Source: M3007 sp038246345 (GTDB lineage: Bacteria; Bacteroidota; Bacteroidia; Chitinophagales; Saprospiraceae). Taken from it: a stretch of 47,254 bases of DNA. The translations under genes and the position numbers were made by a program. Positions 22,965 to 31,855 of this stretch are shown here, in pieces. The stretch is from positions 1 to 47,254 of the forward strand of contig JBBRWA010000004.1 of the NCBI GenBank assembly GCA_038246345.1, given 5' to 3'. The notes below the pieces were generated by a model. It saw nothing but the letters and a program-made list of their open reading frames with translations, was not told where the DNA came from and searched no databases. Every line of letters begins with the position of its first letter. The stretch's first letter is position 1.

Positions 22965-24749
22965 TTATTGTGTCTTTTTCAATTTGAATAGTTGCTCGTA
23001 ATAGCCGGGTCTGTTGGCTGTAATCACACCATCCAGCCTTTTAGACGTGATGATGGTTTGTTGCGGCACAAAGAGAAAAATCTCTGGCAAGTCTTCACGG
23101 ATTATTTTTTGTGCTTCAATGTAAAGTGGATTGCGCACCGCCTCATCAGGTTCTGCGCGTATCCGATCCAAAATATCATCCAATTTTGGATTGATGTAGC
23201 GTGAACGGTTGTCTCCATTTGGCGCCAAATATCGAGAGTGGTAACGTTGTGACAAGTCTGTAAGTCCTGGGTAAAGCACCGCAGCAAGAAAAGTTGATTC
23301 ATAATCACCCGTTAAGGTTTTTTGGGCGATTTCTGATATATCTGTCGTTATCGATTTAATCTCAATACCAACCAAGCGTGCTGTTTCAGTAACGCTTTCT
23401 GTATATTGTTGACTAGATCTTACCGGTGGAACCAATACTTCAATTACTAACTTGACCTTGCGTCCAGCCTCTGTTTTATCCATTACCCCATCACCATCAG
23501 AATCGCTCCATCCAGCCTCCTTCAATAGTTCCTTTGCTTTATCGATGTTGAAATCATAATAAGCCAGGTCTTTGGCATAATATTTTTTTGAGGGCAAAAT
23601 TGGGCTTAAAGTGCGTATGGCAAGGTTCAAGCGAATATTTTTTATAAAATTATCATAATCGACAATATGTGCTAATGCTTTCCGTACCCGCACATCCTGT
23701 AAATTTGGTTTGTTCAGGTTTAATAGCCACCGGCTGTATTGCATGGCTGGCAGTATGTCAAAATTGTATTTGGCAGCCAGCGAATCTTTTGCTTTCATTT
23801 CCAGAAATTTTCCTGCGCTGAGAGATCCCGTCACAATGTCAAGTTCCCCATTTTTCAGCATGTTTTCAACCACATTTTCATCTTTCACCACTTTGTACAC
23901 CAATCGTTTGGGATATGCCGCGAGAAGAGGACGCTTGTCTGCTAGTTTATCGCCCCAATAGTTTTCTTTTTTCACCAAAATAAGACCTTGTTCATTCATT
24001 TTTTCAACCCGGTATGGCCCACTTCCTACAATTCCATTTGGATCGTTGGCAAATTTTGGTTGCTGAAATTCTTCAACAAAAGCCTTCATACCTGAATCCG
24101 TTTCAAAAGATTTCAATTTCGTTGAATCCAAAAAGTCTGCGATTGGGGTATTGCCGAGTCTATTGTTCGCGTCATAATGGTAGGCAGGCATTATGGGGGT
24201 TTGGCACAAGGTTTCCAAGGCCAATATGTAGTATTGCTTAAAATAAATAGTGAATTTCTTCGGATTGGCAGGGTCGATATCTATACCACTCATGTCTTTA
24301 AAATAACTCAAAAAAGCCTTCAACGGCACCAAGGGATGAAAAATTATTTTTAAAGTGAAAGCCATATCATTGCCCGTTACAGGTGTACCATTGTCCCAAA
24401 CAGCCTCTGGAATTATTTCAAAATCATAAGCAAATTCACCAGCATGTGGTCCTTCAGAAATCTTCCGTTCTTGCGGTATCTCTTTTACGATGGTGGGTAC
24501 AAGCTCGAAGGATTGAGGATCTAATTCGCTAAAAGTTGAAAATATACGGGCACAGGAATAAAGATTAACGCCCAAAGTGGTTAGGAAGGGATTTAAATTT
24601 CCGGGCGCCGCATCATATCGAATGTTAACCTGCTCCGGGGAAGCACCCGTATCCGTCCGGGTTTTAAAACATTCGCGCAACAGTAATAGCAGCGCAATAA
24701 TAGCAACGCTAATAAGAATACGGCGCGGTGTAAAGAGGCTGGAATTCAT
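22965..24749 (-). CDS. Family 5 extracellular solute-binding protein (oligopeptide/nickel type)
   Basis: 594 residues. An N-terminal membrane segment (RRILISVAIIALLLLL) is followed by LRECFK; the Cys is preceded by Glu, so this is not a standard lipobox, and membrane anchoring may be by the helix. The SBP_bac_5 fold is clear: NIRYDAAPGNLNPFL, EAVWDNGTPVTGNDMAFTLK, NDPNGIVGSGPYRVEK and DVRVRKALAHIVDYDNF. An insert SDSDGDGVMDKTE looks like a calcium-binding EF-hand/dockerin-like loop. It should bind a peptide or similar ligand outside the inner membrane. No ABC permease or ATPase genes are adjacent. Confidence 0.9.
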   Translation of the reverse strand: MNSSLFTPRRILISVAIIALLLLLRECFKTRTDTGASPEQVNIRYDAAPGNLNPFLTTLGVNLYSCARIFSTFSELDPQSFELVPTIVKEIPQERKISEGPHAGEFAYDFEIIPEAVWDNGTPVTGNDMAFTLKIIFHPLVPLKAFLSYFKDMSGIDIDPANPKKFTIYFKQYYILALETLCQTPIMPAYHYDANNRLGNTPIADFLDSTKLKSFETDSGMKAFVEEFQQPKFANDPNGIVGSGPYRVEKMNEQGLILVKKENYWGDKLADKRPLLAAYPKRLVYKVVKDENVVENMLKNGELDIVTGSLSAGKFLEMKAKDSLAAKYNFDILPAMQYSRWLLNLNKPNLQDVRVRKALAHIVDYDNFIKNIRLNLAIRTLSPILPSKKYYAKDLAYYDFNIDKAKELLKEAGWSDSDGDGVMDKTEAGRKVKLVIEVLVPPVRSSQQYTESVTETARLVGIEIKSITTDISEIAQKTLTGDYESTFLAAVLYPGLTDLSQRYHSRYLAPNGDNRSRYINPKLDDILDRIRAEPDEAVRNPLYIEAQKIIREDLPEIFLFVPQQTIITSKRLDGVITANRPGYYEQLFKLKKTQ

Positions 24750-24850
24750 GTAGAGATATTTTTAGGTGAGAAAATAAGGATGAGGGTCAAATAAAAAAGT
24801 GTGTAAAAGTAATATAAAATTTTTTTTTGGGGGAACTTTCACTTTACCCC

Positions 24851-24881
24851 TTGCGTTGTGTGCAAATGTCCGTGACCTTTG
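24851..24881 (+). promoter_or_regulatory. Promoter of the ECF sigma factor gene
   Basis: TTG at 24851-24853 and GACCTTTG at 24874-24881 are separated by 20 bp, resembling the TTTG/TAnnTTTG promoter pair. The box ends 28 bp before the ATG. Confidence 0.45.
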
Positions 24882-24909
24882 CGGTACCGTTCACTAAACC
24901 AAACCTATT

Positions 24910-25542
24910 ATGACTACCTTAAGCTACACGGCAAATAACGCTGCTACACGCATCTTCGAGCAGGAATTCGTTCCGCTGCTCGACGCGGTGTATGCGTTTG
25001 CCTATCGCCTGACCGGCGATGCTACAGCGGCTGAGGATCTTGTTCAGGAAACTTACCTGAAGGCATGGCGCTTTATCGGGCGCTACACCGAAGAAACCAA
25101 CGCGAAAGCATGGCTCTTCCGTATTTGCCAACACGCCTTTATCAACGAATGGCGCAAGCGCAAAACACAGCCGTACAAAGTGGACTACGAAGACATCGTA
25201 GTTTATCACAACGAGGACGAGCCTGCTTCGCAGCGGTACGGCCACCTGCGCTCCGAACAAGGAAGCGATCGCATGGGTGATGAAACCACCCGCGCCATCA
25301 ATGGTTTGACGCCTGCTTTCCGCGCTGTCGTGCTGCTCGACCTCGAGGACTTCAGCTATGAAGAAATGGCTGCATTGCTCGACCTACCGATCGGTACCGT
25401 CCGCTCTCGCCTGCACCGTGCACGTAAAACCTTGGCCAAACAACTTTGCCAATACGGCAAATCTCAAGGTTACAGCGTGCAAGACACAAAAGCAACGGGA
25501 GCAATAAATGATACCGCACCTCAAGCATCGCTTGGAATGTAA
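24910..25542 (+). CDS. ECF-type RNA polymerase sigma factor (sigma-70 family)
   Basis: 210 residues. Region 2: DAVYAFAYRLTGDATAAEDLVQETYLKAW, then NAKAWLFRICQHAFINEWRKRK. Region 4: GLTPAFRAVVLLDLEDFSYEEMAALL and LPIGTVRSRLHRARKTL, the helix-turn-helix reading the -35-like element. It is somewhat longer than a minimal ECF factor, with a polar C-terminal tail of about 25 residues. No classical zinc-containing anti-sigma gene follows; the next plus-strand ORF is a short polar protein beyond a terminator. It probably switches on a stress or envelope regulon. Confidence 0.95.
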   Translation: MTTLSYTANNAATRIFEQEFVPLLDAVYAFAYRLTGDATAAEDLVQETYLKAWRFIGRYTEETNAKAWLFRICQHAFINEWRKRKTQPYKVDYEDIVVYHNEDEPASQRYGHLRSEQGSDRMGDETTRAINGLTPAFRAVVLLDLEDFSYEEMAALLDLPIGTVRSRLHRARKTLAKQLCQYGKSQGYSVQDTKATGAINDTAPQASLGM

Positions 25543-25545
25543 CAA

Positions 25546-25595
25546 AAAGAGGGTTTGCCTTAGCGGATTTTTTCCGCAGCCGGCAGACCCTCTTT
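25546..25595 (+). terminator. Terminator of the ECF sigma gene
   Basis: AAAGAGGGTTTGCC pairs with GGCAGACCCTCTTT (one mismatch), with a loop containing GCGG-6-CCGC. It starts 3 bp after the sigma factor stop, so little transcription should pass to the next gene. Confidence 0.75.
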
Positions 25596-25862
25596 CCATT
25601 ATAACCCTTAACCTCTAAAAATTAGAAATCTTCAATGTTGTTCACAAATCAAAATTTCAGCTTCGGACGGCAAGCAATTGCAGCTTGCCCGGCCTCACGT
25701 ACTGCTATTTCCTTGCACGAAAACAATAGGCAAGTTGCATCTTTATGTACCAATCAGGTTGGCACCCCATTGGAACAGTGCAGTTTGCCCGGTAATGGAA
25801 ATAATGGTGATGGAAGGGCGCGAAAGTCAGGCGCTAAAATGTTGGTACAAAATCATTTCACC
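25596..25862. other. Gap between the sigma terminator and a small ORF
   Basis: An open frame from 25635 runs through this stretch into the small protein below, but its composition (mixed Cys, Asn and Gly with no secondary-structure pattern) does not look like protein. A short inverted repeat, GCAAG/CTTGC, occurs near 25670-25690. I see no RNA gene. Confidence 0.35.
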
Positions 25863-26123
25863 ATGAAAAATGCACGCAAACAGCTCGGCGAAATTTCAAA
25901 TGACCCAACTCAAATCAAACCTGGTCCAATAGTCGCCGACAATCCGGACGCTTTTCCACTTTTTGAAAACGAAGTTTTTTACGAAAACCCAATTGCTCGC
26001 CAACCAGAATCCCCTGATGCCGAGTCGTTTCGTTCCTGGTTAAAAACAAATACGCCCAGACACAAAGCCTCCCCGGCTTTGATGGAACGAATAAGTAGGA
26101 TCACCCACGACGATAACGCGTAA
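25863..26123 (+). CDS. Small polar protein downstream of the ECF sigma factor
   Basis: 86 residues from MKNARKQLGEISND, chosen because the protein-like part begins here; an ATG at 25839 is another possibility. It is rich in Asp, Asn and Pro, with a basic amphipathic end (SFRSWLKTNTPRHKASPALMERISRI). The PRHKASPALMERI stretch recalls the link in anti-sigma factors where the cytoplasmic domain ends, but there is no zinc motif or membrane segment, so anti-sigma function is only a guess. A bidirectional terminator follows. Confidence 0.5.
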   Translation: MKNARKQLGEISNDPTQIKPGPIVADNPDAFPLFENEVFYENPIARQPESPDAESFRSWLKTNTPRHKASPALMERISRITHDDNA

Positions 26124-26141
26124 TTTTTTTCCAACGTAAAG

Positions 26142-26178
26142 AGACCTTCCAGGTTTTAAAAACCTGGAAGGTCTTTTT
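26142..26178. terminator. Bidirectional rho-independent terminator
   Basis: AGACCTTCCAGGTTTT and AAAACCTGGAAGGTCT form a perfect stem with a minimal loop, flanked by T-rich sequence on the plus side and A-rich on the other. It separates two convergent genes. Confidence 0.9.
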
Positions 26179-26180
26179 CC

Positions 26181-26501
26181 CTACGCCTGCGCCGTTGGCG
26201 TGCCGAAATTCATCGGCGGCAGCGGCTGATCGGGCTCTTCAATTTTTCCAAACTGCATTTCGTACTTCGTCACGTTGTCGCGCAAAGCGGCCAGCAAACG
26301 CTTGGCATGTTGCGGGGTAAGCACAATACGTGATTTCACTTTTGCCTTTGGAACATTCGGCATGAGTCGAATAAAATCAACGACAAACTCTGCGTTTGAA
26401 TGTGAAATAATGGCCAGATTGGAATAAGTACCCTCGGCTATTTCCTCCGAAATTTCGATATTAATAGCGGGCTGTTGTGGTGTATTTACGTTGTCAGACA
26501 T
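26181..26501 (-). CDS. DUF3467 protein
   Basis: 106 residues from MSDNVNTPQQPAIN; 30 upstream in-frame residues are excluded because that part overlaps the preceding gene and does not match the family. Family features: EGTYSNLAIISHSNAEFVVDF, then LMPNVPKAKVKSRIVLTPQHAKRLLAALRDNVTKYE. DUF3467 proteins are short cytoplasmic proteins of unknown function found in many bacteria. Next to DUF1275 on the same strand, 86 bp apart. Confidence 0.9.
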   Translation of the reverse strand: MSDNVNTPQQPAINIEISEEIAEGTYSNLAIISHSNAEFVVDFIRLMPNVPKAKVKSRIVLTPQHAKRLLAALRDNVTKYEMQFGKIEEPDQPLPPMNFGTPTAQA

Positions 26502-26587
26502 TTTTTTTCGTTGAAAGTCAAAAATTTGGAGAGCATTAATTGTTTCGTTTACCAAGGCAAAATTAACCAAAAAAGCGGTGTTTGGGT

Positions 26588-27307
26588 TCATTTATTCTTT
26601 TGGAAGGTCAAGAGATTGCGCAGTATGACAAACGCAATGATGCCCGCCGGAAATAAAAATATGCGCGTTCCTGCCATTGGAAATATCCCCACACTAAAAA
26701 CGGCACCGAGCAAAAAACTGCTCATAACAATGACACGTAGCAGTGCTTCCCTTTGGATTAGTTTCCTTTTTTCGCCGTCTGAATGAAATATTTCTGCAAT
26801 GTCTACGCCCAGTTCATTCACAACACCTGTCATTTGACTGGCTTTGATCAAAGTAGAGGTGGTGAGACTGACCATGGCATTTTGTACCCCAATCGAAAAT
26901 AAAATCATTACAGGAAAAACAATCGGGTTAAATGTGTCTGAACGTTTGTCCGACAACCCAACCATGGTGAAAAGCAGTACGACCGTAAACAACGGCACCA
27001 AATGCAGGTAGCGCCATTTCAATAGTTTTTCGCGTTCTACACACCAGCCAGCAAAAAAACCGCCCAGAAAGAAAGCGAACAACCACAAAAAAATAGAACC
27101 TGCTGTATGCAAATCGCCTTCGTACAAATCCACCGCAATTTGTGGCAACAGCCCGGTAACGTTGGTCAACACCGCAGAAAAGGTCATTAAGCCCCCATAA
27201 ATGACAATGCCCGAACTAAAAGGATATACGAATGCATAAGCCATCTTCGTTCGAAAAGACCGGGTACGCGCTTCATGCTTTTGTTTAATTCGTATTGGTG
27301 AGTTCAT
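26588..27307 (-). CDS. DUF1275 (YoaK-like) membrane protein
   Basis: 239 residues with about six hydrophobic segments. The family signature is in IGVQNAMVSLTTSTLIKASQMTGVVNELGVDI, corresponding to the QNA...TTMTG motif of YoaK/DUF1275. The N-terminus is polar and basic (RIKQKHEARTRSFRTK). It probably is an inner-membrane transporter-like protein; substrate unknown. Confidence 0.85.
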   Translation of the reverse strand: MNSPIRIKQKHEARTRSFRTKMAYAFVYPFSSGIVIYGGLMTFSAVLTNVTGLLPQIAVDLYEGDLHTAGSIFLWLFAFFLGGFFAGWCVEREKLLKWRYLHLVPLFTVVLLFTMVGLSDKRSDTFNPIVFPVMILFSIGVQNAMVSLTTSTLIKASQMTGVVNELGVDIAEIFHSDGEKRKLIQREALLRVIVMSSFLLGAVFSVGIFPMAGTRIFLFPAGIIAFVILRNLLTFQKNK

Positions 27308-27338
27308 AGCATCTTCGCCGGATGCGGCTCTAAGGAAA

Positions 27339-27395
27339 AAAAAGGCTTTAACCGCAGCTCCACTAAAGTAGCGGAAATATGGTTAAAGCCTTTTT
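27339..27395 (-). terminator. Terminator of the 58-residue basic protein gene
   Basis: Read on the minus strand, AAAAAGGCTTTAACC at 27395-27381 pairs exactly with GGTTAAAGCCTTTTT at 27353-27339, followed by more T. The 15-bp stem and T-run make a strong rho-independent terminator 22 bp after the small gene's stop. Confidence 0.85.
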
Positions 27396-27416
27396 ATGGC
27401 TTAAATATATTCAACT

Positions 27417-27593
27417 TTAACTGTGTAGGCTGTTGAATGGGCGCATCTCTTCACCCAGCCAGTTTTTATTCCAATCATCGATTGGAACAAGCCGTTTGGC
27501 TTGGCGGGTTACTTTGCGACGGAGATAAGCGAGCGCGAGCTTTGGCGACTTGTGCCAAAGACGGCGAAATTTACTGGAACGACGATTAGCCAT
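27417..27593 (-). CDS. 58-residue highly basic small protein, unknown
   Basis: ATG at 27593 opens a clean 58-codon frame: it begins MANRRSSKFRRLWHKSPK, continues LALAYLRRKVTRQAKRL and ends WLGEEMRPFNSLHS. The first two thirds are strongly basic (many Arg/Lys) and helical-looking, the end is acidic/aromatic. It is followed by a strong terminator, which supports a real transcript. It does not look like ribosomal L34 or S21 or a known antitoxin. It may bind nucleic acid or the ribosome, but this is inference. Confidence 0.6.
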   Translation of the reverse strand: MANRRSSKFRRLWHKSPKLALAYLRRKVTRQAKRLVPIDDWNKNWLGEEMRPFNSLHS

Positions 27594-27730
27594 AATATTA
27601 TGTCAGTTTAAATTTTGGGGATGATGATTAAACAATTGATTACAAGTATTTTAACGTAATTTTTTTGAAATAAGTTTTACGCCTCGGTAGTATTTTTGGT
27701 TAAAATTTAGAAATAACGCAAACGTGTCAT

Positions 27731-27763
27731 TTTGAAGTATTTCTGAAACCAATCTTACCTTCG
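27731..27763 (+). promoter_or_regulatory. Promoter of the GT2/helicase transcript
   Basis: TTTG at 27731-27734 and TACCTTCG at 27756-27763 are 21 bp apart, close to the TTTG/TAnnTTTG consensus. The -7 box ends 40 bp before the glycosyltransferase ATG. Confidence 0.55.
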
Positions 27764-27803
27764 CCATTCCAAACGGAAAAACCTCACTTATTTCAAAGCA
27801 ATT

Positions 27804-28523
27804 ATGTCTGAATATCTATCAATAGTCATACCAGCTTACAACGAAGAGCGCACCATTCACTTGATTTTAGACAAAGTGAAGGCCATTGAGCTGATCGGAG
27901 GGCTACAAAAAGAGATCATTATTACCAATGATTGCTCCAAAGACGATACCGAAGGCGCTATAAAACGCTACATGGATGCCAACCCTGAACTCAACATCAG
28001 GTACCTCGCACATGACGTAAATCAAGGAAAAGGTGCTGCCCTGCACACCGGGATTCAACACGCTACCGGCAGGTACACGGTGATACAAGATGCTGATTTA
28101 GAGTATGATCCGGCAGAATTCAACATTCTGCTCAAGCCAATCCTCGACGGTTATGCCGATGTTGTTTTTGGTTCCAGGTTTCTCGGCGGCAAGCCACACC
28201 GCATTCTTTTTTTCTGGCACAGCATCGGAAACAAGTTCCTGACCTTCGTTTCTAACATGTTTACCAACCTCAATTTGACGGACATGGAAACCTGTTATAA
28301 ATTATTCCGATCCGATATGTTAAAGAATCTCAAACTCCAGGAAAAACGCTTTGGATTTGAGCCAGAAGTGACCGCTAAGATTAGCCGCACACCCTTTGTG
28401 CGCATTTATGAGGTGGGTATTTCTTACTACGGTCGCACTTACGCCGAGGGCAAAAAAATTGGATGGCGCGACGCATTCCGTGCCATTTATTGCATCTTGA
28501 AGTACAATATCTGGGCGCGATAA
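27804..28523 (+). CDS. Family 2 glycosyltransferase (dolichyl-phosphate-mannose-synthase-like)
   Basis: 239 residues. GT-A fold motifs: LSIVIPAYNEERTIHLIL at the N-terminus, NDCSKDDTEGAI, then GKGAALHTGIQHATGRYTVIQDADLEYDP with the metal-binding DAD, and GSRFLGGKP. No C-terminal membrane helices, so it is the soluble DPM1-like class that moves a sugar from a nucleotide donor to polyprenyl phosphate at the inner face of the membrane. Its stop overlaps the next ATG (TAATG), an unexpected coupling with a DNA helicase. Confidence 0.92.
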   Translation: MSEYLSIVIPAYNEERTIHLILDKVKAIELIGGLQKEIIITNDCSKDDTEGAIKRYMDANPELNIRYLAHDVNQGKGAALHTGIQHATGRYTVIQDADLEYDPAEFNILLKPILDGYADVVFGSRFLGGKPHRILFFWHSIGNKFLTFVSNMFTNLNLTDMETCYKLFRSDMLKNLKLQEKRFGFEPEVTAKISRTPFVRIYEVGISYYGRTYAEGKKIGWRDAFRAIYCILKYNIWAR

Positions 28524-31500
28524 TGCTCAAAGAGGCCATACTTCCACTTTTTCTTCGGGAAACCGAAAAAATTTCCGGACAAAGCGCTTGGTCGCCAAAA
28601 GATAAGGTGCTGGCTTTGATCGGATTGATGGAACGCGCCTTTTTTGAAGCAACCAAACAGGAGCAAATTGCTTTCAGCACTTTTTTTGCCCGCATCTGTT
28701 ATGCCGGACAACGATTCCAGCTTCCAGCAGATGCCTTACGGCGCATACACCAGTTTCGATTGGCTTCCAAACGGGTGCGCAGCGGCGGCACCGCTTCTGA
28801 ACAAATGGTGCTGACGGGCATAGCTGCTGTGCTGGAATCGGTGGAATTGCTCAGCAAAATGCCCGAAGTCGCATCGGATATCGCACTACATAACCTCGAC
28901 GATGCTCCTTCTACACAACCAATTGCGACCAACGTCTACCGCGTACTGGCAGTGCGCGATGTGCCCGATCACCAATATTTTGTTGCGCGTGACGAAGAAG
29001 ACCCAACCCATGAAATTAGGGTGCGGTACGGCATTCCCGATCGCAATGAAAATTTCATGCCCACCATTCAAATTATCCGAAAAGTGTTCGGGTTTCCCTT
29101 GGTGCTCAACTTGTTGGAAGTAGATACGGATGCTGAAGGCTATTACCGTCCCAGGGCAATCGTGGTGGAACCCGATTACCTGATGGATGTCTCCGCCATT
29201 TCAGAATGCTTCAAGGATACCGGATCAGAGCCTTATTCCTACCTCGTGCGAAAGTTCTTGCCCCATGAAACGACCGAGCCTATTTTACTGGGAAATATTG
29301 CCAATTTTTTCCTCGATCGGCTGCTCAACGAACCCGATACCGAATGGCAAAAACTGTTTCTGGAAACGTTTCAACTTTACCCTTTCATCTATGCACCCAT
29401 GAGCGATGCACAAGTGAAAAGTGTGTCGGGGAAAGCCCAGAAACATTTTTTGAACATAAAAAACATGGCCAAAGAAGGTTTTAAACAACAAGGCATTGAC
29501 CCTGCCAATTGTATGTTGGAACCTGCTTTTTTCTCCAATCAATACGGAATTCAAGGGCGGCTCGATCTGTTTTACAGGAAAGGCGATAAATCTGCCATTG
29601 TTGAATTAAAAAGCGGAACCCCCTATAAACCAAATAGTTACGGCATATCCCGGAGTCATTTCACCCAAACGTTGCTGTATGATTTGCTCGTCCGTTCCGT
29701 TTTTGGGAAACAAATTGACCCCCTAAAATACATCCTATACTCCGGGGTGGATCTGAACCAATTGCGTTTTGCGCCCACCATAGCCCCTGAACAATGGGAG
29801 GCGCTGCAAGTGCGCAACCAACTGGTCGCCATTGAAAGGTTGCTCAGTAAAATACAACCGGGTGAAGATGCCGTTGCCGTCATAAGCCGCATGAGATCGG
29901 CGAAAGGCCAGGGTTTTACCGCCCGCGATTTTGCCCGATTTGAAAAGGCTTACGAAGGTCTGTCAAAACTGGAAAAAAAATATTTCAACGCATTTACCGG
30001 ATTTGTGGCACGGGAACATTGGCTGGCCAAAGTGGGCGAAGAAAACAGCGATACCTTGAGTGGCCATGCCAGCCTTTGGCGCGGAAATTTTGAAGATAAG
30101 TTGTTGAATTTCAACATTCTGAGCTATCTTGAAATACTGGAAAACCACGCTGACCAGCCCGCTCAAAACATTGTTTTCAAAAAGACGGCCCAAACCAATA
30201 CCCTCGCAAATTTTCGGGTAGGCGATATCGCCGTGCTGTACCCCGCATTTTCGGAAACAGATACCGTGCTGCAACACCAGATCATCAAATGTACGATCAC
30301 ACAATTGGACAAAGATCGTATTGAGGTGCAGTTGCGGTTTCAACAACACAACCTAAAACCTTTTGAAACCAACGGATTGTGGTGCCTCGAACCAGATATG
30401 CTGGATTCAGGCTTTGTCGCCATGTACCGAGGTTTATTTGAATGGGCCGAGACGGGAAAAGCGCTGCGGGAAAAAGTGATGGGTATTGGACCCGCACAGG
30501 CAGCACCAGCAGTACCCGCTAAAAACCTGATCGAAAAAATAAGCGCCTCCAGGGATTTCTTCCTGCTATGGGGACCACCAGGAACCGGAAAAACAAGTGT
30601 TATGCTGCGCGACATCGCCAAATGGGTGCTGCAAGACACATCAGAGAACCTGTTGCTGCTCGCCTACACCAACCGGGCCGTAGATGAAATATGCGAGGCA
30701 CTGGATTCTATCGGCGGCGATATCCGCAATCATTACATCCGCATCGGCGGCAAACACGCAGCTGCCGATCGTTTTGGCGAACAATTGCTGATCTCCAAAA
30801 TTGCCGGGACTACCAACCGCGCCGATCTTCGCGCAGTGCTTGATAACCACCGCATATTTGTGAGCACGGTTGCTTCCTTTAGCCAAAATGAAGGTTTGTT
30901 GAAGCTCAAAAAGTTTCATCGACTGGTGGTGGATGAGGCATCCCAAATTTTGGAGCCACAGCTGATTGGACTGTTGACCAGGTTTGAACACTTCACCCTC
31001 ATTGGCGATCATCGGCAGCTGCCCGCTGTCACCGCACAACGCCCCGATAGCACGCTTGTCAGCGATCCCGATCTGAACAGCATTGGTATTGTTGACTTGC
31101 GCGATTCTTATTTTGAACGGCTATACCTGCAGTGCATCAAGAATGGTTGGCATTGGGCTTATGATCAACTGGAGCGCCAGGGACGCATGCACGAGGAGAT
31201 CATGGATTTTCCAGGGAAATGGTTCTACAATGAAAAATTGAAAGTGTTTGATGAGCAAGTCCAACAGGCTGTCATAAACTATAAAATGCCAGAGTTGGAA
31301 CCAGAACTTGGGAAGTTGGTTGCTTTGCGCCGAGTACTTTTTTTACCCGTTACGACAACAATCCAGTCGGCTACAGGGCAAAAAACAAGCGCCGAAGAAG
31401 CCGAACTTTGTGCCAGAATGGTGTTGTTTTTCAAGCAATTGTGGAAAAAAAATAAAAAAAATTGGGATACTGAAAAATCACTCGGCATCATCACACCCTG

Positions 31501-31804
31501 GCGTGCTCAAATTGCACAAATACGCTCGGTGCTAACTGCGGCAGGCATCAACCCCGAAGAAATCACGGTAGATACGGTGGAGCGCTATCAAGGCGGTGCC
31601 CGTGATGTGATCATCATATCTACTTGTGTGCATTCCGAATGGCAATTGAATGCACTGCTTAACATCAGCTCAGAAGGCGTTGATCGGAAATTGAATGTGG
31701 CGCTTACCAGGGCTAGGGAGCACCTTATTATGATAGGCAATGCGGAGGTGCTGGGGAAGGATGAGCGGTATCGGGCGTTTATGGAGTTGTACGGTGTGCG
31801 GTAG
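28523..31804 (+). CDS. Dna2-like nuclease-helicase (RecB-type PD-(D/E)XK nuclease plus SF1B helicase)
   Basis: 1093 residues from the ATG overlapping the preceding stop; a longer in-frame start inside the glycosyltransferase gene is less likely. The nuclease core near residues 340-410 has GRLDLFYR, VELKSGTPYKPN and HFTQTLLYDLL, matching RecB-family motifs II-IV. The helicase occupies about 670-1093: Walker A GPPGTGKTS (about 684), LVVDEASQI (about 802), GDHRQLPAV, TVERYQGGARDVIIIST (about 1018) and LNVALTRAREHLIMIGN. No four-cysteine iron-sulphur set flanks the nuclease, unlike eukaryotic Dna2 and Cas4. Probably repairs or processes branched DNA; a defence role is possible but unsupported by neighbours. 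Confidence 0.9.
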   Translation: MLKEAILPLFLRETEKISGQSAWSPKDKVLALIGLMERAFFEATKQEQIAFSTFFARICYAGQRFQLPADALRRIHQFRLASKRVRSGGTASEQMVLTGIAAVLESVELLSKMPEVASDIALHNLDDAPSTQPIATNVYRVLAVRDVPDHQYFVARDEEDPTHEIRVRYGIPDRNENFMPTIQIIRKVFGFPLVLNLLEVDTDAEGYYRPRAIVVEPDYLMDVSAISECFKDTGSEPYSYLVRKFLPHETTEPILLGNIANFFLDRLLNEPDTEWQKLFLETFQLYPFIYAPMSDAQVKSVSGKAQKHFLNIKNMAKEGFKQQGIDPANCMLEPAFFSNQYGIQGRLDLFYRKGDKSAIVELKSGTPYKPNSYGISRSHFTQTLLYDLLVRSVFGKQIDPLKYILYSGVDLNQLRFAPTIAPEQWEALQVRNQLVAIERLLSKIQPGEDAVAVISRMRSAKGQGFTARDFARFEKAYEGLSKLEKKYFNAFTGFVAREHWLAKVGEENSDTLSGHASLWRGNFEDKLLNFNILSYLEILENHADQPAQNIVFKKTAQTNTLANFRVGDIAVLYPAFSETDTVLQHQIIKCTITQLDKDRIEVQLRFQQHNLKPFETNGLWCLEPDMLDSGFVAMYRGLFEWAETGKALREKVMGIGPAQAAPAVPAKNLIEKISASRDFFLLWGPPGTGKTSVMLRDIAKWVLQDTSENLLLLAYTNRAVDEICEALDSIGGDIRNHYIRIGGKHAAADRFGEQLLISKIAGTTNRADLRAVLDNHRIFVSTVASFSQNEGLLKLKKFHRLVVDEASQILEPQLIGLLTRFEHFTLIGDHRQLPAVTAQRPDSTLVSDPDLNSIGIVDLRDSYFERLYLQCIKNGWHWAYDQLERQGRMHEEIMDFPGKWFYNEKLKVFDEQVQQAVINYKMPELEPELGKLVALRRVLFLPVTTTIQSATGQKTSAEEAELCARMVLFFKQLWKKNKKNWDTEKSLGIITPWRAQIAQIRSVLTAAGINPEEITVDTVERYQGGARDVIIISTCVHSEWQLNALLNISSEGVDRKLNVALTRAREHLIMIGNAEVLGKDERYRAFMELYGVR

Positions 31805-31855
31805 ACGCGCGATACAGGGGTTTGACCTATTTTCGCGACAACCGTCTACTGTCAT

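Noticed and set aside
25635..25862. Long N-terminal part of the small protein behind the sigma factor
   Set aside because: Composition does not look like protein, and a better start occurs at 25863.
27804..31804. Phage-defence island around the Dna2-like gene
   Set aside because: Neighbours are a sugar transferase, aat and arfB, all housekeeping; no second defence gene is present.
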